From the NCBI GenBank assembly GCA_023662825.1, contig JAMPIH010000011.1, forward strand, positions 1 to 64,000: a stretch of 64,000 bases of DNA, written 5' to 3'. Below, in pieces: positions 50,135-58,762 of this stretch (positions are counted from its first letter, which is position 1; each line of letters starts with the position of its first letter). A program made the position numbers and the translations under genes. Below the pieces are notes generated by a model. That model was given only the letters and a program-made list of their open reading frames with translations, did no database searches and had not been told where the DNA came from. The DNA comes from Bacteroides sp. Lineage in GTDB: Bacteria > Bacteroidota > Bacteroidia > Bacteroidales > P3.

Positions 50135-51216
50135 ACCGCGCCGCCTATATTGTCGCGGCGGGCGCCCGTTACCGAACGCAGGCAATTGGCCTGTCCTTGC
50201 AGGCGCAACACACCCAAAAGCGCGAAAATCAAGGCTTCCTTATAATCGATCAACATCTTGGAAGCGGCCACCGTTTCCACCTGCGCCATAACCTGAATGC
50301 GTTCCTTAAGATAGGTATTCAACGCACCTCCGCCGGTAAGCAGCAAGGTTCTCGGCTTTCCCTCCGTTTCCGCAGTCAGATCCGCATTCCGGCAGACCCG
50401 CCCTATCTGAAAGGCGATATGTTCCACCATGGTATGCAGCAAATCCTGCTCCGTTCCTTTGGTTTCCCATGCCTGCACCACCGGCAGGAAATCGTGTCCG
50501 AACCACTCGAAACCCAAGGTTTTCGGAGCGGAAAGCGCGTAATACGGCAACCTGTCCAAGGCGTCCTTAAGTCCGGGCAATAACTGTCCTTCCCTCGCCC
50601 AAGCCCCTCCGGCATCATAGGCCGCACCTGATTTCCGGGCATAATGATTCAAGGCCATATTGCAGGGCGAGATATCGAACGCGATGCGTTGTTTTTTGCT
50701 GTTTTTGTAAGAGATATTGGAAATGCCTCCCAGATTCAGGCAGAAATCGTATCCGGAGAACAGCAGTTCGTCGCCGATGGGCACCAAAGGCGCACCCTGC
50801 CCGCCCAAGGCGATATCGGTGGCGCGGAAATTGTTCACGACCGTCAGACCGCTTTCGGCGGCCATGGCCGCTCCGTCGCCGATCTGCAATCCGAAGCCGT
50901 TCTGCGGCTGATGGAACACCGTATGCCCGTGAACGGCGGCGAAATCGGGCTGCAGGGCATATTCCGCCACGAAATCCTTCAGAGCCCTGCCCACAAAATG
51001 CCCGTAGTCGGCGTGCAGGCGCGCCAGTTCCATACCGCCTGCATACACCGCCCCGGCCAGACGCGTGCGCAAGTCCTCAGGATACGGCAGGGTCCTCGCC
51101 TGCCGCAGCTCATACGTCCAACGCCCGGCGTCATCCCGTACGAGAATCGTGTAAAGGATATCCAGACCGTCGAGCGAGGTGCCCGACATACAGCCTATCG
51201 CCTTGTATGCATTCAT
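50122..51216 (-). CDS. anmK: Anhydro-N-acetylmuramic acid kinase
   Basis: AnmK opens and phosphorylates anhydroMurNAc during cell-wall recycling. From ATG 51216 the 364-residue protein begins MNAYKAIGCMSGTSLDGLDI, the family signature, with DFAAVHGHTVFHQPQNGFGL, CLNLGGISNISY and LLLTGGGALNTYL later. The frame continues open upstream, but those residues overlap tsaB and are not homologous. The start shares one base with the tsaB stop. Confidence 0.94.
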   Translation of the reverse strand: MNAYKAIGCMSGTSLDGLDILYTILVRDDAGRWTYELRQARTLPYPEDLRTRLAGAVYAGGMELARLHADYGHFVGRALKDFVAEYALQPDFAAVHGHTVFHQPQNGFGLQIGDGAAMAAESGLTVVNNFRATDIALGGQGAPLVPIGDELLFSGYDFCLNLGGISNISYKNSKKQRIAFDISPCNMALNHYARKSGAAYDAGGAWAREGQLLPGLKDALDRLPYYALSAPKTLGFEWFGHDFLPVVQAWETKGTEQDLLHTMVEHIAFQIGRVCRNADLTAETEGKPRTLLLTGGGALNTYLKERIQVMAQVETVAASKMLIDYKEALIFALLGVLRLQGQANCLRSVTGARRDNIGGAVYLP

Positions 51217-51926
51217 CAGGCAAGTCCCTTTACGTGAGGTTTCCCGGCCACGAAATCCTTCAGGTAGAAGGGTTCGAAATAGGCCACGTCCTCGAACTTC
51301 CCTTGGGCGAACGCCTGTTCGGCAAGCGGCGGCATATGGCGCGCGCCGGGCTTTATCTGTGTATGGAACACGGCCTTCGCCTCGCCCTCGAACAGGCTTT
51401 GGCATTTGGCGCAGCCGTCGCCGCAAAAGAACAGGGTATGCTGCGGCAGGTATTCGGAAAACGATTCCCCGTCGATGATCCGGGCCTCCACCGGACGGAC
51501 CGGTTCGCCGGCGGCATTGTAAATCGCGGTATAGACCTCCATGCGGCCGGCATCGGTCATGGGGCAGAAAAGCGCACCGGCGGGCAGTTGGCCCTCGGAT
51601 TTCAACCCTCCGGCACAAGCCACCGCCATGGCCTGCAAGGGACTGACCCGGATAAGCGGTTTATCGAGCGAATACGCCAGACCTTTGGCAGTGGAAACGC
51701 CGATACGCAGCCCCGTATAGGAACCGGGACCTTCGCCGATGGCCACCGCATCGATTTCCTGCGCCTTCAAGCCCGCCTCTTCCAACACTTCCTGCACGAA
51801 AACGGCAATGCGGGCGGCGTGTTCGTTGCCCTGGTCGGTTTCGCGCCAGGCTATCGTCTGCCCGTTCTTCGAAAGCGCCACCGAGCAATTGCGGGTGGAC
51901 GTCTCTATATTGAGAATTATCGCCAT
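51216..51926 (-). CDS. tsaB: tRNA N6-threonylcarbamoyladenosine biosynthesis protein TsaB
   Basis: TsaB partners TsaD in making t6A37 on ANN-decoding tRNAs. MAIILNIETSTRNCSVALSK, AIGEGPGSYTGLRIGVSTAK and GLAYSLDKPLIRVSPLQAMA identify this ASKHA-fold protein of 236 residues. It starts 18 bp after a -7 element and overlaps anmK by one base. Confidence 0.94.
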   Translation of the reverse strand: MAIILNIETSTRNCSVALSKNGQTIAWRETDQGNEHAARIAVFVQEVLEEAGLKAQEIDAVAIGEGPGSYTGLRIGVSTAKGLAYSLDKPLIRVSPLQAMAVACAGGLKSEGQLPAGALFCPMTDAGRMEVYTAIYNAAGEPVRPVEARIIDGESFSEYLPQHTLFFCGDGCAKCQSLFEGEAKAVFHTQIKPGARHMPPLAEQAFAQGKFEDVAYFEPFYLKDFVAGKPHVKGLA

Positions 51927-51943
51927 AGCCTTGATCTTTCCAT

Positions 51944-51951
51944 CAAAAATA
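51944..51951 (-). promoter_or_regulatory. -7 element of tsaB-anmK
   Basis: Read leftward, TATTTTTG matches TAnnTTTG 18 bp before the tsaB start. Confidence 0.45.
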
Positions 51952-51967
51952 TAAAACTCTCTTAAAT

Positions 51968-52231
51968 CTATATATTCAAAAGGTTAACACCTAATTTATC
52001 TGAAATTTTCGCAATGGTGCGAAGCGTAAAATTATGAGTCCCGCCAAGCCAACGGGAGACCTCGGCTTCACTCTTTCCCATTGTTTTGGCAAACTGTTTT
52101 TGATTCAGTTTTTTCTGTTTGAGGATTTCATCAATCTTATCAGCGATAGCAAACGACATATTCAATTCCAACTTGATATCGTCCGGTACCGTTTTCAAAC
52201 ATTCATCGAACAATTTGGCCGTTGTTTTCAT
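51968..52231 (-). CDS. XRE-type antitoxin
   Basis: The 87-residue protein has a helix-turn-helix of the Cro/XRE type at about 36-80 (LNQKQFAKTMGKSEAEVSRW; LRTIAKISDKLGVNLL) after a helical N-terminus. Such small proteins bind their own promoter and neutralise a partner toxin. Its ATG overlaps the stop of the upstream gene by 4 bp, so the pair is translationally coupled in toxin-first order, as in HigBA. Confidence 0.85.
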   Translation of the reverse strand: MKTTAKLFDECLKTVPDDIKLELNMSFAIADKIDEILKQKKLNQKQFAKTMGKSEAEVSRWLGGTHNFTLRTIAKISDKLGVNLLNI

Positions 52232-52704
52232 ATTTCAAAAACTTTTTTGTCAATGCCTTCAAGTTTGGTTTCCTCCACTTTAATGGAACCGTTCTTTTCG
52301 GCTATACTGAGCATTTTGTCAAATTTTTGCAAATCCATCACATACCCGTTCAGCTCAGCATTTTCATTATACGTTTTAGTATCCTTCACCCCTCCATTTC
52401 CAAGAATAAGGATCTGATCCGACAAACGCAGGCAATATAATCGCAACTTTCCCGAATCAACAGGCAAAGCACACACGCGATCCGAAAATTTTCCTTCCGG
52501 ACGAAAATATCTTTCCAATACGCCTTTTTCCATAATCTTCTGCAATGCAAAAAGAATTATTTGGTAATCACGTTTAAGCGTACCGTTATCCTTGAACTGC
52601 GTAAGGAATTTTGCAAATTCCGACATATTGCTGTCCTCAAAGATAATCGTATAAAGACTCGCCACTTCCGTTATACGAACCGGTTCGATTTTAACTTTTT
52701 TCAT
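52228..52704 (-). CDS. Probable toxin of a toxin-first (HigB/RelE-like) pair
   Basis: The 158-residue protein precedes an XRE antitoxin and overlaps it by 4 bp. The central region (YQIILFALQKIMEKGVLERY; KLRLYCLRLSDQILILGNGG) recalls RelE/Gp49-like toxins that act on ribosome-bound mRNA; the exact family is uncertain. The frame is open upstream to 52896, but the leftward promoter at 52727-52734 and the start MKKVKIEPVRITEVASLYT at 52704 define the gene. Codon use is AT-rich. Confidence 0.7.
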   Translation of the reverse strand: MKKVKIEPVRITEVASLYTIIFEDSNMSEFAKFLTQFKDNGTLKRDYQIILFALQKIMEKGVLERYFRPEGKFSDRVCALPVDSGKLRLYCLRLSDQILILGNGGVKDTKTYNENAELNGYVMDLQKFDKMLSIAEKNGSIKVEETKLEGIDKKVFEI

Positions 52705-52726
52705 TGCAGACTGATTGATTCTTCTG

Positions 52727-52734
52727 CAAAGGTA
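52727..52734 (-). promoter_or_regulatory. -7 element of the toxin-antitoxin pair
   Basis: Read leftward, TACCTTTG matches TAnnTTTG 22 bp before the toxin start. Confidence 0.5.
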
Positions 52735-52802
52735 CATATATTCTTTTATAAAAATTAGCATATAAGGTAATTTTCCATGCCCGTTCTTTCCCCACTTTAT
52801 TA

Positions 52803-52810
52803 TATCTTTG
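52803..52810 (+). promoter_or_regulatory. -7 element of the mutL operon
   Basis: TATCTTTG matches TAnnTTTG 26 bp before the gene at 52837. It is divergent from the toxin-antitoxin promoter about 70 bp away and excludes the upstream in-frame ATG at 52777. Confidence 0.5.
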
Positions 52811-52836
52811 CTACTAAAACAGAAACACGCGGTCCG

Positions 52837-53112
52837 ATGGCATCTTTCCTTCCCAATTTCTTTCCCCAGCCCAAGCATCGTCAATTCGACATACATCCCC
52901 GTTATTACGATCCCGAAAAGGAACGCTTGGACAACCTCAAGAAAAAATACGACACCGCCACGCCCGAAGACGAGAAGCTGGCGGAAGCCAAGATACGCAT
53001 ACGCGAGTCGTTCCAGCGCAATCCAAAGAAACAGAAAGGCCTGCTGTCGAACCGACGGCTGTTGATCTACCTGGTAATCCTGCTGGCACTCCTGTGGTGG
53101 GTGCTCAAATAA
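52837..53112 (+). CDS. Small membrane protein upstream of mutL
   Basis: The 91-residue protein is charged over residues 1-70 (YYDPEKERLDNLKKKYDTAT; RIRESFQRNPKKQKG) and ends in one membrane helix (LLIYLVILLALLWWVLK). Its function is unknown. It shares the start of a transcript with mutL, 14 bp downstream, an arrangement I recall from other Bacteroidales. Confidence 0.8.
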   Translation: MASFLPNFFPQPKHRQFDIHPRYYDPEKERLDNLKKKYDTATPEDEKLAEAKIRIRESFQRNPKKQKGLLSNRRLLIYLVILLALLWWVLK

Positions 53113-53126
53113 GGCGTTGAACCGGC

Positions 53127-55016
53127 ATGGAGAGCGTAATCAACATACTTCCCGAATTCGTGGCCAACCAGATTGCCGCAGGCGAAGTGGTGAACCGGCC
53201 CGCCTCTGCGGTCAAGGAACTGCTTGAGAACGCGGTGGACGCCGGTTCCTCCAAGATAGAACTGCACCTTACCGACGGCGGACGCACCCTGATACAGGTG
53301 GCCGACAACGGCTGCGGCATGAACGCCGAAGACGCCGAGCGCTGCTTTATGCCCCACGCCACCTCCAAACTGGCCAAGGCCGACGACCTGCACCATATCC
53401 GCACGATGGGATTCCGGGGCGAGGCGCTGGCCTCGATCGCGGCCGTGGCGCAAGTGGAGCTGCAGACCCGCCGTGAGGAAGACGAAACCGGCACGCGCGT
53501 CTGCATCGAAGGCAACAAAGTAACGCAAAAGGAATCCTGCGCCTGCGCGCAAGGCACCAACATCTGCGTGCGCAACCTCTACTTCAACACTCCCGCCCGC
53601 CGTCAGTTCCTCAAGAGCGACGAGGTGGAATACCGCTACGCCGAAGAAGAGTTCAACCGCATCGCCCTGGCGCAACCCGGCATCTGTTTTCAGCTGTACC
53701 GCAACGAACAGAAGATAAACCATCTGGAAGCCTCCAACCTGAACCGCCGCATCGTGCAGCTGTTCGGCAAGGCGTTCGAGAACCGTCTGGTTAAGATAGC
53801 GCAGGAAGTGCCGGGACTAAAGGTGGCCGGCTATATCTGCACCCCCGACTACAGCGTGAAAGGACGCGGCAAGCAGTACCTTTTCGTGAACCGCCGCATC
53901 ATCCGCCACGGCGGGATCTCCAACCTGATCGAACGCGCCTACCAGGGGCTGCTGCCCGAGGGCAAATCGCCGGCTTTCTTTATCCATCTGGAGATGGAGC
54001 CGGAAGAAATCGACGTAAACATACACCCCACCAAGACCGAGATACGGTTCAAGAACCAGGATTTCATCTACAAGGTGCTGTTTGCCGCCGTCAAGTACGC
54101 CTTGGGCGTGAACCAGGTAAGCGACAGCATCGATTTCGGTTCCGAGCAGGCCCTGCCCTACCGGTACAGGCCGCAAGGCTACGTGCCCGAGGCGCCCAAG
54201 GTAAGGCTGAATCCCGACTACAATCCCTTTACCAATCCCGCGCCCGCAACCGACCCCACGCCCGATTACCGGGAAGCCTACGCCCGCAATTTCGCACTGA
54301 TGCAGGAGAACATGCAGGTGGCCAGCGCCCCCGTGCAGATGCTGCTGGACTGCGTGGACGAAGTGCAGGCCGACACCAGGATAGAAACGCCCGGCGAACC
54401 GACGCCCCCCGCCACAGCCGAACGCGTGCGCATTTTCCAACTGTTCGACAGCTATATCGTTACCCCGCTCAAGTCGGGACTGGCGCTGATAGACCAGCAG
54501 GCCGCCTCCGAACGGGTCATCTACAACAGCTACAGCGAGCCCGAAAACGGGAACATTCCCTCCCAACGCACGCTTTTTCCGCAAACCGTGGAACTTTCGG
54601 CCTCCGACGCACAGACCGTCAAGGAGATAAAAGATGAATTGGGCACCCTGGGCTGGGCGGTGGAATGGATCGGGGGAAATTCCTTTATGGTGAACGCCAT
54701 GCCGCAGGGCGTGGAGGAAAGCCGCACCCGGCAGATCCTGGAGGAGATTGCCTCCGCATGCGCCGGGCGTTCCCTGCAGACGGAAGCCGAAAAGCGGCAA
54801 AGCATCGCACTGGCGGCCGCCAAGGAACTGGCCATAAAAAAAGGAACGCCGCTTTCTCAGGAAGAAATCTTATATTTGACCACCCAATTGTTTTCCGGCC
54901 CGGCTCCCGAGCTTTCCCCGTCCGGAAAACGCGTGATACGGATTCTGGACAAAGCCGCCGTGGAGGGGCTTTTCGGCCGTGCCGCATCACCCAAAAACCA
55001 AACGGAGAATGTATAA
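53127..55016 (+). CDS. mutL: DNA mismatch repair protein MutL
   Basis: The 629-residue protein has the GHKL ATPase motifs: IAAGEVVNRPASAVKELLEN (about 15-34), DNGCGMNAEDAE and GFRGEALASIAAV, then the S5-like domain. The C-terminal dimer domain begins around 430. The place of the endonuclease motif DQHA(x)2E(x)4E reads DQQAASERVIYN (near 454), lacking the His and the last Glu. It overlaps the rhomboid gene by 8 bp. Confidence 0.96.
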   Translation: MESVINILPEFVANQIAAGEVVNRPASAVKELLENAVDAGSSKIELHLTDGGRTLIQVADNGCGMNAEDAERCFMPHATSKLAKADDLHHIRTMGFRGEALASIAAVAQVELQTRREEDETGTRVCIEGNKVTQKESCACAQGTNICVRNLYFNTPARRQFLKSDEVEYRYAEEEFNRIALAQPGICFQLYRNEQKINHLEASNLNRRIVQLFGKAFENRLVKIAQEVPGLKVAGYICTPDYSVKGRGKQYLFVNRRIIRHGGISNLIERAYQGLLPEGKSPAFFIHLEMEPEEIDVNIHPTKTEIRFKNQDFIYKVLFAAVKYALGVNQVSDSIDFGSEQALPYRYRPQGYVPEAPKVRLNPDYNPFTNPAPATDPTPDYREAYARNFALMQENMQVASAPVQMLLDCVDEVQADTRIETPGEPTPPATAERVRIFQLFDSYIVTPLKSGLALIDQQAASERVIYNSYSEPENGNIPSQRTLFPQTVELSASDAQTVKEIKDELGTLGWAVEWIGGNSFMVNAMPQGVEESRTRQILEEIASACAGRSLQTEAEKRQSIALAAAKELAIKKGTPLSQEEILYLTTQLFSGPAPELSPSGKRVIRILDKAAVEGLFGRAASPKNQTENV

Positions 55017-55689
55017 CCAACAAGATAATTACCGCATCCAAGGGTTCTCTTTCCTGCCGCCGGTGGTAAAGAACCTCTTGATACTGAACGTACTCTTTTA
55101 CCTTGCCGACATCAGCCTGGCCACACGGGGCATCGACCTGAGCCGCTGGCTGGGGCTGCATTATTTCACCGCCCAGAACTTCTACCCCTTCCAGTTCCTC
55201 ACCTATATGTTCATGCACGGCAACTTCTCGCACCTGTTCTTCAACATGTTCGCGCTGTGGATGTTCGGCTACGCGCTCGAAAACTATTGGGGAAGCAAGC
55301 GGTTCCTGCTCTATTACCTGGTGACGGGTATCGGCGCGGGGCTGATCCAGAGCGGGGTGCAGGCCTGGGAACTGGTTCCGCTCATGCAGAAGTACGACCC
55401 GTTCTCGGTGCAGCAATATGTGGACAACATCGTTACCGTGGGAGCCTCCGGCGCCGTGTTCGGCATTCTGCTGGCGTTCGGGATGTGCTTTCCCAACGTG
55501 CCGATCTACCTCTATTTCTTCATTCCCATCCGCGCCAAATGGTTCGTGATCATATACGGAGCCATCGAGCTTTTCGCCGGCATCGGCGGAACGGCCGACG
55601 GGGTGGCGCACTTCGCCCACCTGGGCGGCATGATATTCGGTTTCCTGTTGATCCTGTACTGGAAGAAACGCGGCAGCCGGATCCGATAA
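55009..55689 (+). CDS. Rhomboid family intramembrane serine protease
   Basis: The 226-residue protein has six hydrophobic segments. The catalytic Ser148 is in VGASGAVFGILLAFG and the catalytic His204 in HFAHLGGMIFGF; FMHGNFSHLFFNMFALWMFG is the conserved loop-1 and helix-2 region. The ATG at 55009 has GGAG a few bases before it and overlaps the mutL end by 8 bp. Substrates are unknown. Confidence 0.93.
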   Translation: MYNQQDNYRIQGFSFLPPVVKNLLILNVLFYLADISLATRGIDLSRWLGLHYFTAQNFYPFQFLTYMFMHGNFSHLFFNMFALWMFGYALENYWGSKRFLLYYLVTGIGAGLIQSGVQAWELVPLMQKYDPFSVQQYVDNIVTVGASGAVFGILLAFGMCFPNVPIYLYFFIPIRAKWFVIIYGAIELFAGIGGTADGVAHFAHLGGMIFGFLLILYWKKRGSRIR

Positions 55690-55724
55690 CTTAAAACGAG
55701 TATAAAGATTAAAATCCAATAACC

Positions 55725-58583
55725 ATGATCACAAACAACTTTGCCTGCCGTCACAACGGGCCCAATCCCGAACAGACGCAGAAAATGCTCCAGACCATCG
55801 GTGTCAAGAGCATGGACGAACTGATCGACAAAACGGTTCCGGCAGCCATCCGGCTCACCCAGCCGCTCGATCTGCCCCAAGCCATGAACGAATACCAATA
55901 CCTGAACCACCTGCACGCCTTGGCCGCCAAGAACCAGGTGTTCCGCTCCTATATCGGCATGGGCTACTACAACACCATCACCCCGGCCGTGATTACGCGC
56001 AACATCCTGGAAAACGCCGGCTGGTACACCTCCTACACCCCCTATCAGGCCGAAATCTCGCAAGGCCGTCTGGAAGCCCTGCTCAACTATCAGACCGTTA
56101 TCTGCGACATGACCGGACTGCCCCTCACCAACGCCTCCCTCCTGGACGAAGGCACGGCGGCGGCAGAAGCCATGATCATGTTCTACCACGGCAGGAGCCG
56201 CGACAAGGTGAAGGCCAACGCCAACGTATGCTTCGTGGATGAACGCGTGTTCCCGCAGACGCTCAGCGTTATCGAGACCCGCGCCCACCTGCTCGGCTTC
56301 ACGGTAAAGACCGGCCGCATGGAAGATTTCGAATTCACGCCCGAGGTGTTCGGCGCCATCACCCAGCAGGTTGACCGCAACGGACAGGTTCACGAACTGA
56401 AGGCCTTTATCGACAAGGCGCACGCCGCCGGCGCGCTGGTGGCCGTGGCCGCCGACCTGATGGCCCTGGCCGTGCTGCGCGCCCCCGGAGAGGACGGCGC
56501 CGACTGCGTGTTCGGCAACAGCCAGCGTTTCGGCCTGCCGATGGGCTTCGGCGGTCCCTCGGCCGGATTCTTCGCCTGCACCGACAACTTCAAGCGCTCC
56601 ATTCCCGGCCGTATCATCGGCATTACCGTGGATGCCCAGGGCAACCGCGCCCTGCGTCTGGCCCTGCAGACCCGCGAGCAGCACATCAAGCGCGACAAGG
56701 CCACCTCCAACATCTGCACGGCGCAGGCCCTGATGGCGGTGATGTCGGGCATGTACGCCGTTTATCACGGCAAGGACGGCATCCGCGAGATCGCGCTCGA
56801 CATCCACGCCAACGCCAAACGCCTGGCCAAACGCGGTGCCGAATACGGCTTCAGGCAGCTCAACACCGTGTTCTTCGACACCCTGTGCTTCGAAAGCCCC
56901 GTCTCGATCGAAACGGTACGCAAGATCGCGCTCGAACACCGCATGAACTTCAACTACATCGACGACAAGCATTTCAGCATCAGCATCGATGAGACCACGG
57001 CCCTGGAAGACGTACGCGAAATCATCGGCGTGCTGGCCAAGGCGGTGGGCAAGGAACACGTTTGCGAAGGCGGAAAGTGCTGCCACGGCCATTGCAGCCA
57101 TGAAATCCTGGAAGACATCCCCGAATCCCTGCGCCGCAGCACGCCCTATCTGGAACACCCCGTGTTCAACACCTACCACAGCGAAACCGAAATGATGCGC
57201 TACATCAAGAAGCTGGAAGAAAAAGACCTTTCGCTGAACCGCGCCATGATTCCGCTGGGTTCCTGCACGATGAAGCTGAACGCGGCCGCCGAGATGATGT
57301 GCCTGAGCCTGCCCGAAATGGCGGCCATCCATCCTTTCGTGCCAGCCGACCAGGCTCAGGGCTACCACGAACTCATCGACCGTCTGGAAAAAGACCTCTG
57401 CGAGATAACGGGCTTCGCCAAAGCCTGCTTCCAGCCCAATTCGGGCGCCGCAGGCGAATACACCGGCCTTTCGGTAATCCGCGCCTATCAGGAAGCCAAG
57501 GGCGAAGGCCACCGCGACATCTGCCTCATTCCCGCTTCAGCGCACGGCACCAACCCCGCCTCGGCAGCCATGGCGGGCTTGAAAGTGGTGGTGGTAGCCT
57601 CCACGCCCGAAGGAGAGATCGACGTGAACGACCTCAAGGCCAAGGTGGCCGAACTGGGCAAGGACGTTTCCTGCCTCATGATCACCTATCCCTCCACGCA
57701 CGGCGTGTTCGAGGAAGCGGTGCTCGACATCCTCAACATCGTTCACTCCTGCGGCGCGCAGGTGTATATGGACGGCGCCAACATGAACGCCCAGGTGGGA
57801 CTCACCTCACCCGGCCACATGGGTGCCGACGTATGCCACCTCAACCTGCACAAGACTTTCGCCATGCCCCACGGCGGCGGCGGTCCCGGCGTAGGCCCCA
57901 TCTGCGTGGCCAAGCATCTGGCTCCCTACCTGCCCGACCACGTGCTGGTGCCGGTAAGCCACACGGGACGCAACGCTGTTTCGTCCTCGCCCTACGGCAG
58001 CGCCTTCATCCTGCCCATCACCTACGGTTATATCCGCATGCTGGGCGCCGAAGGCCTTAAGTCGGCCACCGAATACGCCATCCTGAACGCCAACTACCTG
58101 CGCGCCCGCCTCAAAGACCACTACAAGATCTACTTTACCGGCAAGCAGGGCATGAACGCCCATGAAATGATTCTGGACTGCAACCAGTTCATGATGAGCG
58201 CCAACGTGCAGGTGGGCGATATAGCCAAGCGTCTGATGGACTACGGTTTCCACGCGCCCACCGTGGCCTTCCCGGTTCACGGCACCCTGATGGTGGAACC
58301 CACCGAAAGCGAGCCGCTCTCCGAACTCGACCGTCTGGTGGACGCCTTTATCGCCATCCGTGCCGAAATCAAGGAAATCGAAGACGGCAAGGCCGACCGC
58401 GAGAACAACGTGATCCACAACGCCCCGCACACCCAGCAGGTGGTTTGCGCCGACGAATGGAAATATCCCTATTCGCGCAAGCAGGCCGCTTTCCCGCTGC
58501 CGCACGACGACAAGTACTGGCCCACGGTAGGCAAGGTGGACGACGCCTACGGCGACCGCAACCTGCAGTGCACGCTGCAATAG
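55725..58583 (+). CDS. gcvP: Glycine dehydrogenase (decarboxylating), P protein
   Basis: GcvP decarboxylates glycine and passes the aminomethyl group to the H protein. The 952-residue chain is the fused alpha-beta type: YIGMGYYNTITPAVITRNIL and EGTAAAEAM in the N-half, and NLHKTFAMPHGGGGPGVGPI with the PLP Lys near 709 in the C-half. Between the halves (about 445-460) is the insert CEGGKCCHGHCSHE, rich in Cys and His, which I do not know from other GcvP sequences. No other glycine-cleavage genes are in the window. Terminator hairpins follow. Confidence 0.95.
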   Translation: MITNNFACRHNGPNPEQTQKMLQTIGVKSMDELIDKTVPAAIRLTQPLDLPQAMNEYQYLNHLHALAAKNQVFRSYIGMGYYNTITPAVITRNILENAGWYTSYTPYQAEISQGRLEALLNYQTVICDMTGLPLTNASLLDEGTAAAEAMIMFYHGRSRDKVKANANVCFVDERVFPQTLSVIETRAHLLGFTVKTGRMEDFEFTPEVFGAITQQVDRNGQVHELKAFIDKAHAAGALVAVAADLMALAVLRAPGEDGADCVFGNSQRFGLPMGFGGPSAGFFACTDNFKRSIPGRIIGITVDAQGNRALRLALQTREQHIKRDKATSNICTAQALMAVMSGMYAVYHGKDGIREIALDIHANAKRLAKRGAEYGFRQLNTVFFDTLCFESPVSIETVRKIALEHRMNFNYIDDKHFSISIDETTALEDVREIIGVLAKAVGKEHVCEGGKCCHGHCSHEILEDIPESLRRSTPYLEHPVFNTYHSETEMMRYIKKLEEKDLSLNRAMIPLGSCTMKLNAAAEMMCLSLPEMAAIHPFVPADQAQGYHELIDRLEKDLCEITGFAKACFQPNSGAAGEYTGLSVIRAYQEAKGEGHRDICLIPASAHGTNPASAAMAGLKVVVVASTPEGEIDVNDLKAKVAELGKDVSCLMITYPSTHGVFEEAVLDILNIVHSCGAQVYMDGANMNAQVGLTSPGHMGADVCHLNLHKTFAMPHGGGGPGVGPICVAKHLAPYLPDHVLVPVSHTGRNAVSSSPYGSAFILPITYGYIRMLGAEGLKSATEYAILNANYLRARLKDHYKIYFTGKQGMNAHEMILDCNQFMMSANVQVGDIAKRLMDYGFHAPTVAFPVHGTLMVEPTESEPLSELDRLVDAFIAIRAEIKEIEDGKADRENNVIHNAPHTQQVVCADEWKYPYSRKQAAFPLPHDDKYWPTVGKVDDAYGDRNLQCTLQ

Positions 58584-58604
58584 ACGTGTCTCTTTTTCAT
58601 AAAA

Positions 58605-58638
58605 AACCCCGAAAGTTTTTTGTCCAACTTTCGGGGTT
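58605..58638. terminator. Hairpin after gcvP
   Basis: AACCCCGAAAGTT and AACTTTCGGGGTT pair as a 13-bp stem. The T-run is on the leftward side, so it fits a leftward terminator, or a stabilising hairpin for the rightward gcvP transcript. Confidence 0.65.
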
Positions 58639-58704
58639 CACTTCAAAATCGGCTCCTTTTTTATATCCAAATCTGCACCAAGAGGAATCCCCATAAAGAT
58701 AATT

Positions 58705-58740
58705 AAAGCCGCAATACGATAATTGTATTGCGGCTTTTTA
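58705..58740. terminator. Bidirectional terminator between gcvP and the SUMF gene
   Basis: AAAGCCGCAATAC and GTATTGCGGCTTT form a 13-bp stem followed by TTTTTA on the plus strand, with a shorter T-tail leftward. Confidence 0.8.
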
Positions 58741-58762
58741 TATAGTTCCGTATGCGACAAGA

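Noticed and set aside
51217-51618. N-terminal extension of anmK
   Set aside because: The open frame continues into tsaB, but the AnmK family begins at MNAYKAIGCMSGTSLDG (51216), and the extension is in a shadow frame of tsaB.
55512-57512. A 666-codon leftward frame in gcvP
   Set aside because: Antisense to gcvP with shadow-type composition.
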